Positions 24,385 through 32,146 of a stretch of DNA of 64,000 nucleotides are shown here, piece by piece. Position numbers and translations under genes: made by a program. The notes beneath the pieces are model-generated. The model ran no database searches, was not told the origin of the DNA, and saw only the letters and a list, made by a program, of their open reading frames with translations. Every line of letters begins with the position of its first letter. Positions within the stretch are counted from its first letter, which is position 1. This DNA comes from Rhodoglobus sp. (GTDB lineage Bacteria > Actinomycetota > Actinomycetes > Actinomycetales > Microbacteriaceae), in contig JAODAQ010000044.1 in NCBI GenBank assembly GCA_025463515.1, positions 55,470 to 119,469 of the forward strand, read 5' to 3'.

Positions 24385-26451
24385 GTGCGCGACTTCCGGC
24401 CCGAGATCCAGGTGCTGCGGGCGGTCGCCGTGATGCTCGTCGTCGTCTTCCACCTGTGGCCGAAGGCGCTGAGCGGCGGATACGTCGGAGTCGACGTCTT
24501 CTTCGTCATCTCCGGGTACCTCATCACCGCCCACCTCCTGCGCGAGCTCGAGAGCACGGGACGGCTGGATCTGCGCGCGTTCTGGGCGCGGCGCATCCGG
24601 AGGCTCCTGCCCGCCGCCGCACTCGTGCTCGCGGTGACGCTCGTCGGCACGCTCCTGTTCGCGCCCGGTCGAGCGATCGAGGAGGCGACGCGGCAGATCG
24701 GAGCGAGCGCGATCGGCCTGCAGAACTGGCTCCTGGCGACGAGCGCCGTCGACTACTTCGGCCAGAACAACGTGCCCACGGCGGTGCAGCACTACTGGTC
24801 GCTCTCGCTCGAGGAGCAGTTCTACGTCGTCTGGCCGGTGCTACTGCTGGTGGTGGCACTGGTGGTCCGCCGGCGCTGGGCGATACCGGTGATCATGGGC
24901 GCGGTTGTCGTCGGGTCGCTCGCCTGGTCGGTGTACGCCACGGCGACGAGCCCGGCCTCCGCCTACTTCTCGACCTTCACGCACGGCTGGGAGTTCGCGC
25001 TCGGCGGCCTGCTCGCCCGGTTCGCGCCCGCCCTCTCGGCGAGCGGGTGGATGCGCCGGCCGCGGCTCAGGTCCGTCGTCATGTGGCTCGGGCTCGCGGC
25101 GATCGGAGCCTCCGCGGCGCTGTACACGGGCTCCACACCCTTCCCCGGGTGGACGGCCCTTCTCCCCGTCGGCGGCACGCTCGCCGTGATTGCAGCGGGG
25201 AGCACGGGCTCGCGCATCCAGGCCGCTCGCGTGCTGTTCTCCCGACCGGTCCAGTTCGTCGGCGGAGTCTCGTACTCGACGTACCTGTGGCACTGGCCGC
25301 TCATCGTCATCATTCCGCAGGCGCTCGGCTACGAGGTCGGCATCGTGACTCGGCTGATGATCCTGGTCGCCTCGGTGGCGCTGGGGTGGCTCACGAAGAA
25401 GTTCATCGAGGATCCGGCTCGAACGTCGCGACTGCTGAACGGCCGCAGGGTCGTCACCTACGGGGCGGCAGTGCTCGTCGCCGGCTCGCTCGTGGTGGCG
25501 TCCGCGGTCGCCTGGAACGTGGGGGCTGCCCGGGCCGCAGACGAGCGCGCAGCGGCCTCGGCCCTGATCGACCAGGCGCTCGACGACGGCAACCCGTGCT
25601 TCGGTGCGGCCGCCGCTACCGCCCCCTGCCCTGACTCGCACCGGGTCGACCCGCGCTTCGGCCCAGACTTCGCCGCCGACGACTGGGGCGCGGTGGCGGG
25701 CGTCAACAAGGACGGCACCCTGCCCGACCTCTCGCTGTGCGTCGATTTCTCGGGCACCGGAGCGGGCTACCTCGACTGCAAGGCAGGTCCGCAGGAGTCG
25801 GGCACCGTGCTTGCCATCGTCGGCGACTCGCACGCGCTCGCCCTCACCGAGCCGCTGCTGCACATCGCGGACGCGGAGGGCTGGTCGGTGCGGGTGTTCC
25901 TCCACAACTCCTGCACGGCGAGCCTGCCGATGGACTACTCCACGAGTGCGAAGGCCAGCTGCAACGACTGGCGGCACGCACTGTCCGAGCGCATCGCGGC
26001 CGATCCCGACATCGACCTCGTCGTCACGACCGGATTCACGCGCGGCGAGCCCGAGCCCACCTACGCGGGTACCCGGGCGGACCTCGTCCAGGGCTACGCG
26101 GGCCTGTGGACCGGATGGGCCGACCGCGGCAAGCGCGTCTTCGTCATCGAGGATGTGCCGCTCACCACCGGCGAGAGCGTCCCCGAGTGCGTGGGCGCCC
26201 ACGAGGCCGAGGACGACCCGTGCTCGGTCCCGCGCGGGCAGGCGCTCGCCTGGGACCCTGTGGTCGACGCCGTCTCGGCGGCGGCGGACCCGGACGTCTC
26301 CCTCATCGACGTGACCGACGCGTTCTGCGACACGACGACCTGCCACTCGGTCATCGGCGGGCTCATCGCCTACCGCGACCCGCACCACCTCTCGGCGACC
26401 TTCGCGCTCACCCTCGTCCCGCGGATCCGCGAGGCGCTCGACGCGCGCTAG
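24385..26451 (+). CDS. Acyltransferase 3 / SGNH O-acyltransferase
   Basis: A 688-residue OafA/YrhL-type protein. The membrane domain starts RPEIQVLRAVAVMLVVVFHLW (catalytic-type H23), continues GGYVGVDVFFVISGYLI and has HYWSLSLEEQFYVVWP; ten or so spans end near residue 385. A periplasm-side SGNH domain follows, with GDSH at 480-483 (nucleophile S482) and DPHH at 665-668 (D665, H668). Such proteins move acyl groups, usually acetyl, to surface sugars. It directly follows the GT-C-like gene and converges with a ligase-like gene, sharing four bases. The polymer acylated is presumably that made by this locus. Confidence 0.9.
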   Translation: MRDFRPEIQVLRAVAVMLVVVFHLWPKALSGGYVGVDVFFVISGYLITAHLLRELESTGRLDLRAFWARRIRRLLPAAALVLAVTLVGTLLFAPGRAIEEATRQIGASAIGLQNWLLATSAVDYFGQNNVPTAVQHYWSLSLEEQFYVVWPVLLLVVALVVRRRWAIPVIMGAVVVGSLAWSVYATATSPASAYFSTFTHGWEFALGGLLARFAPALSASGWMRRPRLRSVVMWLGLAAIGASAALYTGSTPFPGWTALLPVGGTLAVIAAGSTGSRIQAARVLFSRPVQFVGGVSYSTYLWHWPLIVIIPQALGYEVGIVTRLMILVASVALGWLTKKFIEDPARTSRLLNGRRVVTYGAAVLVAGSLVVASAVAWNVGAARAADERAAASALIDQALDDGNPCFGAAAATAPCPDSHRVDPRFGPDFAADDWGAVAGVNKDGTLPDLSLCVDFSGTGAGYLDCKAGPQESGTVLAIVGDSHALALTEPLLHIADAEGWSVRVFLHNSCTASLPMDYSTSAKASCNDWRHALSERIAADPDIDLVVTTGFTRGEPEPTYAGTRADLVQGYAGLWTGWADRGKRVFVIEDVPLTTGESVPECVGAHEAEDDPCSVPRGQALAWDPVVDAVSAAADPDVSLIDVTDAFCDTTTCHSVIGGLIAYRDPHHLSATFALTLVPRIREALDAR

Positions 26452-27743
26452 TCCGGAACGTCGGAGTTCGCGAACGCCCCGCGCCAGCTCAGCTCCTGCG
26501 CGGCCTTGACCGTGCACACCACGAACAGCAGCCAGCCGTACTCGACGAGCAGCGAGCTCTCGGTGAGCGAGGTGACGAGCAGTGCCACGAGCATGAGGGC
26601 CGGCCACGCGAACACGGTGCTGCGCCGACGCCCGGCGAGCAGCCACGACCGGGTGAAGGTCAGCAGCACGAGGCCGAGGAAGATCACGAGCCCGACGAAG
26701 CCCAGCTGGAACCACACGTCGAGGTAGGCGTTGACCGCCGAGGTCGGCTCGCGCTCGCCCGAGATCGCGAAGATCGGGAAGGGCATGATGTCGGGCCGCC
26801 AGTACCCGACCCAGCCCCAGCCCTCGAGCGGGTTCTGGGTGATGAGGTTGAGGATGCCGCGCCACAGCGTGAGGCGGTAGCTCAGCTCGCTGTTGGCGCT
26901 GAACAGGGCGATGAGGGGCGCCCGCACGATCCACGCGGCGATCGCGAGCACCGCCGCCGCGGCGAGGAGCGCGAGCTGCCAGATCGTGCGCCGCTCGGGG
27001 GTGAGGCGGCGCAGGAGGTACAGGGCGACTACGGCGAGGGCAACCACGAGGAACACCGCGCTGATCACGGGGGAGCGGGAGAGCAGCACACCGGCGATGC
27101 CCAGTACGAGTGATCCGATGCCGACGCCCCGGCTGACCGAGCGCGTCCGGAACTCGGTGCCGAAGGTGATGACGGCCAGCAGCGCGAGCAGCCCGAGCTG
27201 GTTGCGGCTGCCCATGATGCCCTGGATGGGCCCGAGGGTGTCGAGGTCGCCCTGCACCTCGAGGAACGGGATCGGGCTGTCGATGAGCAGTCCCGCGAAG
27301 ATCTCGAGCGCGATCGAGACGACGAGCACGGCCCGGAAGACATCGCCGAACGCGCGCACGATCTGGATCGTGTCGCGCACGAGGGCGATCCCGATGCCGA
27401 GCGCCGTGAACGCCAGTAGGTAGGCCAGCCCGCCCGCGGTCGCGGAGCGGTACGGGCTCCACAGGATCGACAGGCAGGTCCACCCGACGAAGACGAGCAG
27501 GGAGACGGGCAGCAGGCTGAGCCACCGGATCTCCGACCTGCGCACGAACGCCATTCCTGCCATCAGCACGACGAGGGCGGTGAGCATCCCGACGAGCCCG
27601 GCCCAGCCGATCAGCCGCACGAGGAACTGCGATCCGACGGCGACGCCGATCGCCGCCACGGTCGTGGCATGGGCGAACCGCGGCGACTCGAGTACGGCCC
27701 GCGCGATGGCCATTGCGGCACCGCTGGCCGGGAGGGAGGTCAC
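26448..27743 (-). CDS. O-antigen ligase/polymerase-like protein, second copy
   Basis: A 431-residue membrane protein with about twelve spans and the Wzy_C-type central loop NSELSYRLTLWRGILNLI, then NPLEGWGWVGYW. Proteins of this superfamily join or polymerise lipid-linked glycans outside the membrane. The start is the GTG at 27743, which overlaps the TGA of the upstream paralogue by four bases; the longer open frame is read-through without a start. It is similar in layout to that paralogue. Whether it is a polymerase, a ligase or a teichuronic-acid-type polymerase cannot be read from the sequence. Confidence 0.82.
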   Translation of the reverse strand: MTSLPASGAAMAIARAVLESPRFAHATTVAAIGVAVGSQFLVRLIGWAGLVGMLTALVVLMAGMAFVRRSEIRWLSLLPVSLLVFVGWTCLSILWSPYRSATAGGLAYLLAFTALGIGIALVRDTIQIVRAFGDVFRAVLVVSIALEIFAGLLIDSPIPFLEVQGDLDTLGPIQGIMGSRNQLGLLALLAVITFGTEFRTRSVSRGVGIGSLVLGIAGVLLSRSPVISAVFLVVALAVVALYLLRRLTPERRTIWQLALLAAAAVLAIAAWIVRAPLIALFSANSELSYRLTLWRGILNLITQNPLEGWGWVGYWRPDIMPFPIFAISGEREPTSAVNAYLDVWFQLGFVGLVIFLGLVLLTFTRSWLLAGRRRSTVFAWPALMLVALLVTSLTESSLLVEYGWLLFVVCTVKAAQELSWRGAFANSDVPD

Positions 27744-29065
27744 GGACGGGCCAGCTCGTCGCGGTCGCCCATCTTGGTCTTGATGGCCGCGAGGGCGAGC
27801 AGGAACATCCCGTACTCGACGAGGAGCCGGCTCTCGGCGACGCTCTGGACGAGCAGGGCCACGACGACGAGCAGGGGGAGCAGCGTCGCCGAGGTGAGCG
27901 CTCCGGGCCTGCCCGGCAGCGACTGAGGGCGGTCGACCGCGTAGGCCCACGACCGGGCGAGGGTCGAGAGCACGAGCGCCCCGAGGACGACGATGCCGAG
28001 GATGCCCAGCTGCAGCCACACGTCGAGCCACGCGTTGTGCGCGTGCAGTTGGCGAACGCCGTTGTTCTCGGCGAGGTGGTCGAACGGCGCGACCCACGGC
28101 ACCCAGTAGCTCACCCAGCCCCAGCCGAACACCGGCCGCTGCTGGGCGAGCCCGATGACGCTGTTCCAGATCTCGGCGCGGTTCGTGAGGTCGGGGGTCT
28201 TGCCGAGCAGCTGCAGCAGCTGCTGCGAGAACGCGAGGGCGGCGCCGGCCCCCGCGAGCACGACGACGACGATCCCCCCGTAGGTGAGCCCCCGGCCGCG
28301 CGCCGTGGCAGCCCGACGCACGAGCAGCACCGCCGCGACGACGACGAGAACAGCGACCAGCCCGATGATGTTGGTCGCCGCCCGCGTCAGCACGAAGCAC
28401 AGCACCGCGACCGCGAGCCACAGCACGCTCCAGCGCTTGCGGAACGACTTGTCGAAGAGCTGGATCCCGAACACGATGATGCCCAGCAGCGCGACGAACG
28501 AGAGAAGTGCGGAGTTCCCCACGATGCCCTGGATCTTGCCGCCGTCGAACAGCTCGTTGCGCGACCAGTAGAGCATGAGCGGGATCTTGTCCGGCAGGTG
28601 GGCGTAGTCGATGCCGGGCTGGGCGATGGGCGGCAGCACCGGATGCCGGATGAAGAACGACACGACGAGCTCGAACAGCACCGACAGGCCGAGCACGAGC
28701 CGCAGTGCGAGCCCGAGGCCGCGCAGGATCTCCGTCCAGGAGTAAGTGACGGCGACGGCAGCCGCTCCGGCCACCGTCAGCCAGGTCGAGAGCACGCCGA
28801 GCGCCGAGGCGCCCGGGTAGAACGACCACGCGATGGAGAGCGCGGCGAGCACCAGGAACGCGAGCAGCGGGTACGGCAGCGAGTTCAGCCGCCAGCGCGA
28901 GCGCTGCACGACGAGCAGGGCCACGGATGCCGCGGCGATGAGCCCCGCGATGATGCCGAAGCCGAGCCATCCCAGCGTGTACCGCCACGCGTCACCCGCG
29001 AGCAGGGTGAACAGTACGACCACCAGGAAGACTGTGCGCGCGCGGCGGTTCTCGATCAGTCGCAT
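27740..29065 (-). CDS. O-antigen ligase/polymerase-like protein, first copy
   Basis: A 441-residue membrane protein of the same superfamily as the next gene. It has NRAEIWNSVIGLAQQRPVFG, then GWGWVSYW, and the loop RQLHAHNAWLDVWLQLG, which carries the histidine usual for Wzy/WaaL-type proteins. The downstream copy has AVNAYLDVWFQLG there and lacks the HxH. The ATG at 29065 is preceded at six bases by TACCCT, so the pair probably starts as a leaderless transcript. The retained histidine suggests this copy is the catalytic polymerase or ligase. Confidence 0.83.
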   Translation of the reverse strand: MRLIENRRARTVFLVVVLFTLLAGDAWRYTLGWLGFGIIAGLIAAASVALLVVQRSRWRLNSLPYPLLAFLVLAALSIAWSFYPGASALGVLSTWLTVAGAAAVAVTYSWTEILRGLGLALRLVLGLSVLFELVVSFFIRHPVLPPIAQPGIDYAHLPDKIPLMLYWSRNELFDGGKIQGIVGNSALLSFVALLGIIVFGIQLFDKSFRKRWSVLWLAVAVLCFVLTRAATNIIGLVAVLVVVAAVLLVRRAATARGRGLTYGGIVVVVLAGAGAALAFSQQLLQLLGKTPDLTNRAEIWNSVIGLAQQRPVFGWGWVSYWVPWVAPFDHLAENNGVRQLHAHNAWLDVWLQLGILGIVVLGALVLSTLARSWAYAVDRPQSLPGRPGALTSATLLPLLVVVALLVQSVAESRLLVEYGMFLLALAAIKTKMGDRDELARP

Positions 29066-29071
29066 GTGGCA

Positions 29072-29077
29072 AGGGTA
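29072..29077 (-). promoter_or_regulatory. Likely -10 element (TACCCT) of ligase-like pair
   Basis: TACCCT on the minus strand is followed by TGCCAC and the ATG at 29065. Spacing is that of a leaderless transcript; there is no ribosome site. Confidence 0.5.
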
Positions 29078-29111
29078 GACGGTGATCGAGGGCAGCGGAG
29101 TCGAGGCCGAT

Positions 29112-30296
29112 TCAGACGAACGCTGCCTTGCCCGTGATCGCGCGGCCGACGATGAGGGTGTTCATCTCGCGGGTTCCCTCGTAGGAGTAGATGGCCTCGG
29201 CGTCGGCGAAGAACTTGATGACGCCGTAGTCCATGACGATGCCGTTGCCGCCGAACAGCTCGCGGCACCAGGCGACGGTCTCGCGCATCCGGCTGGTCGT
29301 GTACTCCTTCGCGAGAGCGGAGTGCTCGTCCTTCTGGACGCCCTCGTCGAGCATCTCGGAGACGCGGGTGACGAGGCCGATCGAGGAGGTGATGTTGCCG
29401 AGGCTCTTCGCGAGCAGCTCCTGCACGAGCTGGTGGCTGCCGATGGGCTTGCCGAACTGCACGCGCTCCTTGGCGTAGGCGACGGCCGCATCGTAGGCGC
29501 CGATCGAGTTGCCGACCGCGGCCCAGGCGACCTCGGCGCGGGTGAGGCGCAGCACCGCCGCGGTCTCGCGGAAGCTCTGCGACTTCTGCAGGCGGTTGGC
29601 CTCGGGGACGACGACGTTCTCGAGCACGATGTCGGCGTTCTGCACGATGCGCAGAGCCTGCTTGTTCTCGATGCGCTTGGCCGAGTAGCCGGGGGTCGAC
29701 GTCGGGACGATGAATCCCTTGACCTGGTTGTCGTCCTCGTCGCGGGCCCAGATGATCGTGACGTCGCTGATGGAGCCGTTGCCGATCCAGCGCTTCGCGC
29801 CGTTGATCACCCAGTTGTCGCCGTCGCGCTTGGCGACCGTCTGCAGGCCCTGGGCGGTATCGGAGCCGGAGAGCGGCTCTGTGAGGCCGAACGCCCCGAG
29901 GAGCTCGCCCGAAGCGAACTTCGGCAGCCACTCCGCGCGCTGCTCGGGCGACCCGGCGACGGCGATGGAGCCCATCACGAGGCCGTTCTGCATCCCGACG
30001 AGGGTGGCGACTGAGGCGTCGACGCGGGCGAGCTCGAGAGCGACCCAGCCGCGGAACACGGCGCTGTTGGGGAACTGCTGCGTCTCCTCCCACGGCTGGC
30101 CGAACAGGCCGAGCTCGGCGAGGCCCTTGACCACGATGTCGCGGTCGAAGAACTCGGCCTTGGCCCACAGGTCGTTGGCGACGGGGCGAACGTGCTCGTC
30201 GAGGAAGGCCCGCAGGCGCACGATCAGGTCTTTCTCCTGGTCGGTGAGCTTGTTCTCGAATCCATAGAAGTCGGCGCTGATCGTCTCGAAAGTCAT
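29112..30296 (-). CDS. Acyl-CoA dehydrogenase, glutaryl-CoA dehydrogenase-like
   Basis: A 394-residue flavoprotein of the acyl-CoA dehydrogenase family. It shows FGLTEPLSGSDTAQGLQT (substrate/FAD loop), WVINGAKRWIGNGS, the FAD segment VQFGKPIGSHQLVQELLAK and the C-terminal YEGTREMNTLIVGRAITG with catalytic-position glutamate E373. The YEGT motif and the GRAITGxxAF ending fit glutaryl-CoA dehydrogenase relatives. The ATG at 30296 is supported by a TACAGT hexamer six bases upstream; an extended open frame to 30338 has no such support. It is the only fatty-acid or amino-acid catabolism gene in the glycan region. Confidence 0.88.
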   Translation of the reverse strand: MTFETISADFYGFENKLTDQEKDLIVRLRAFLDEHVRPVANDLWAKAEFFDRDIVVKGLAELGLFGQPWEETQQFPNSAVFRGWVALELARVDASVATLVGMQNGLVMGSIAVAGSPEQRAEWLPKFASGELLGAFGLTEPLSGSDTAQGLQTVAKRDGDNWVINGAKRWIGNGSISDVTIIWARDEDDNQVKGFIVPTSTPGYSAKRIENKQALRIVQNADIVLENVVVPEANRLQKSQSFRETAAVLRLTRAEVAWAAVGNSIGAYDAAVAYAKERVQFGKPIGSHQLVQELLAKSLGNITSSIGLVTRVSEMLDEGVQKDEHSALAKEYTTSRMRETVAWCRELFGGNGIVMDYGVIKFFADAEAIYSYEGTREMNTLIVGRAITGKAAFV

Positions 30297-30302
30297 GCTG
30301 GA

Positions 30303-30308
30303 ACTGTA
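30303..30308 (-). promoter_or_regulatory. Likely -10 element (TACAGT) of acyl-CoA dehydrogenase gene
   Basis: TACAGT on the minus strand is followed by TCCAGC and the ATG at 30296, the six-base spacing of a leaderless mRNA. It decides the start over an upstream in-frame codon. Confidence 0.5.
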
Positions 30309-30396
30309 CGGGGCCCCAACGGGGCGCGGGCTGGGCATTGGAGCAAGTCTTCAACGCCGGTCGAGAGCACGGCGCGGGTGTTTGTAGGGCGTCTCT

Positions 30397-30402
30397 TATA
30401 GT
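30397..30402 (+). promoter_or_regulatory. Likely -10 element (TATAGT) of pseG
   Basis: TATAGT lies six bases before the ATG at 30409 and is close to the TATAAT consensus. A leaderless pseG mRNA is expected. No clear -35 is seen in the 17-19 bases upstream. Confidence 0.55.
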
Positions 30403-30408
30403 CTGGAA

Positions 30409-31416
30409 ATGATGCGCGTCCTCTTCCGCCCCGATCTCAGCCCGTCGATCGGCGCCGGGCACGCTATGCGCGATCTCGCTCTCGCCGAGGAGCTTGTCGC
30501 ACGCGGCCACGACGTGGAGTTCGCGTGCTCGACCGCCGGCCTTGCGTGGGTCGAGCAGGCGATCGTGTCGCGCGGGTGCTCGATCGGGGCGCCGGGGGAC
30601 TCCCTCGTCGCACTCGCCCGGGAACGGGATGCCGACATCGTGGTCGTCGACAGCTACACGTTGCCCAAGACCGAGTACCTGGCCCTGCTCGAGGCGGGCA
30701 TCCCCCTCGTGTCGATAGTCGACCACAAGCGGGAGGACGCGATCGGCGACCTCGTCGTGAACCCGGGCCCCGCCCTGCCCGGCGACGATCATGGGGCAGT
30801 TCGACGGGTGCTCGCGGGCCTGCAGTACGCGCTCGTCCGCCGCGAGTTCCGTGCCGGCCGCGAGCAGGGAGCCGAGGGCTCCCCGTTGCGCGTGCTCGTG
30901 ACCTTCGGGGGCACTGATGCGTTCGGCGCCTCGGCGATGACGGCCGGCCGGCTGCTCCGGCTCGGGCTGCCTCTGGACCTCAGCGTCGTCACGAGGCACG
31001 ATCTCGTCGCGGAGATCGAGAGCTTCCCGCTCGCCGACGGGCAGTCGCTCACGATCCTGTCCCCGGGGGCCGGGTTCGTCGACCTCGCGCTGTCGCACGA
31101 CGTCGTGGTCAGCGCCGCCGGCTCAACGTCGCTGGAGCTTCTCGCGCTCGGCGCGGCTGTCGGCCTGGTGTGCGTCGCCGACAACCAGGAGCGCTACTAC
31201 GACGCTCTGGCGACGGCGGGGGCCGCGGTGCCCGTCGCGACCCTCGAGCAACTGCGCAAGGGCGATGCCACGACCGACTCGGCGCTGCGCGAGCTGCTGG
31301 GAAGCGCTGAGCTCCGGGCCGACCTGCGGGCCGCCGCGACCCGCGCGGTGGACGGACTCGGCCCCGTTCGCGTCGTCGACGCGATGCTCAGCGGACTCGG
31401 TCCGTCCCGCCCCTGA
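30409..31416 (+). CDS. pseG: UDP-2,4-diacetamido-altrose hydrolase
   Basis: A 335-residue GT-B-fold hydrolase that releases UDP from the bisacetamido altrose sugar, the fourth step to pseudaminic acid. RPDLSPSIGAGHAMRDLALA carries the catalytic-position histidine H18. IVVVDSYTLPKTEY, VSIVDHKREDAIGDLVVNP, VTFGGTDAFGAS and VVSAAGSTSLELLALG are the PseG landmarks. Unlike many relatives it has no fused GNAT domain, which agrees with a separate PseH-like gene at 9.9 kb. ATG codons at 30409 and 30412 are both possible. The 3' end overlaps pseF on the other strand by 29 bases. Confidence 0.9.
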   Translation: MMRVLFRPDLSPSIGAGHAMRDLALAEELVARGHDVEFACSTAGLAWVEQAIVSRGCSIGAPGDSLVALARERDADIVVVDSYTLPKTEYLALLEAGIPLVSIVDHKREDAIGDLVVNPGPALPGDDHGAVRRVLAGLQYALVRREFRAGREQGAEGSPLRVLVTFGGTDAFGASAMTAGRLLRLGLPLDLSVVTRHDLVAEIESFPLADGQSLTILSPGAGFVDLALSHDVVVSAAGSTSLELLALGAAVGLVCVADNQERYYDALATAGAAVPVATLEQLRKGDATTDSALRELLGSAELRADLRAAATRAVDGLGPVRVVDAMLSGLGPSRP

Positions 31417-32095
31417 GCACGGTGAACATGAGCTCGGCGCGAACCCAGTCTTCGGGGGTGTCGATGTCCTGCACTCGGTGCGCGGGGAGGATGACCGGGG
31501 TCGACGTTGCGGAGTGGATCTCGCGCGCCTCGAGCCAGGCGTCGACGCTGCCCCAGTAGAACTGCCCCGCGTCGTGGAACGCCGTCTCGAGATCCTGAGA
31601 GCGCACGCCGGTGTTGTCGGGCCAGAACGGCTCGAGGATGCCGTCGGGGCGGATCCGCAGCGCCCGCTGGATGGGTGCCGGATACTCGGCGATGGAGAAC
31701 GCGAAGGGGGTGCCGCTGGCCTTGATCGTCGCGAGGCCCTCCCGCAGAAGTTCGCCGGTGACGAAGGGCGCGGTCGCGTAGATGCAGCACGCGTAGTCGA
31801 TGTCGGTGCCCTCGTCCACGAGGAACTGCACAGCGTGCTGCACGACCGCCGTCGTGGTCGCGTGGTCGTCGGCGAGGGCCGACGGTCGCCGGAACGGCAC
31901 CTCGGCGCCGTGCGCCAGTGCCACGTCGGTGATCTCCTGGTCATCGGTCGAGACGATGATCCTGTCGAACGATCCGCTGTCCTGTGCAGCGAGGATCGAG
32001 TGGGCGATCATGGGCATTCCAGCGAAGTCCCGCACGTTCTTGCGAGGGATGCGCTTCGATCCCCCCCGCGCCGGGATTATCGCTACGGTGGCCAC
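31388..32095 (-). CDS. pseF: Pseudaminic acid cytidylyltransferase
   Basis: A 235-residue CMP-nonulosonate synthetase. It has the CTP-binding loop IIPARGGSKRIPRKN (6-20), the segment YATAPFVTGELL and the DAGQFYWGS block near residues 175-183, which is typical of PseF. The reaction is CTP + pseudaminic acid to CMP-pseudaminic acid. It starts with GTG at 32095; TAGGCT six bases upstream supports a leaderless mRNA. It overlaps the 3' end of pseG by 29 bases in antisense and diverges from manA. Confidence 0.92.
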   Translation of the reverse strand: MATVAIIPARGGSKRIPRKNVRDFAGMPMIAHSILAAQDSGSFDRIIVSTDDQEITDVALAHGAEVPFRRPSALADDHATTTAVVQHAVQFLVDEGTDIDYACCIYATAPFVTGELLREGLATIKASGTPFAFSIAEYPAPIQRALRIRPDGILEPFWPDNTGVRSQDLETAFHDAGQFYWGSVDAWLEAREIHSATSTPVILPAHRVQDIDTPEDWVRAELMFTVLRGGTDRVR

Positions 32096-32101
32096 GCTCC
32101 C

Positions 32102-32107
32102 AGCCTA
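32102..32107 (-). promoter_or_regulatory. Likely -10 element (TAGGCT) of pseF
   Basis: TAGGCT on the minus strand is followed by GGGAGC and the GTG at 32095. It lies back to back with the manA promoter in a 51-base gap. Confidence 0.45.
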
Positions 32108-32134
32108 CTGGCTCGACAGTACGGCTCGTCTTGC

Positions 32135-32140
32135 TAGCGT
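32135..32140 (+). promoter_or_regulatory. Likely -10 element (TAGCGT) of manA
   Basis: TAGCGT is followed by six bases and the GTG at 32147. The same hexamer precedes gmd, the microprotein and galE nearby. Confidence 0.5.
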
Positions 32141-32146
32141 TGTGAT

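Noticed and set aside
23071..24792. A 573-codon minus-strand open frame opposite the GT-C-like and acyltransferase genes.
   Set aside because: Its product is a low-complexity run of Arg, Asp, Glu and His, as expected from the complement of hydrophobic high-GC codons. The plus strand encodes recognisable membrane proteins.
27744..28988. Upstream extension of the second ligase-like protein into the first one's region.
   Set aside because: The extension is out of frame with the real upstream paralogue and is Arg/Ala-rich. A GTG with a four-base GTGA overlap is a far better start.
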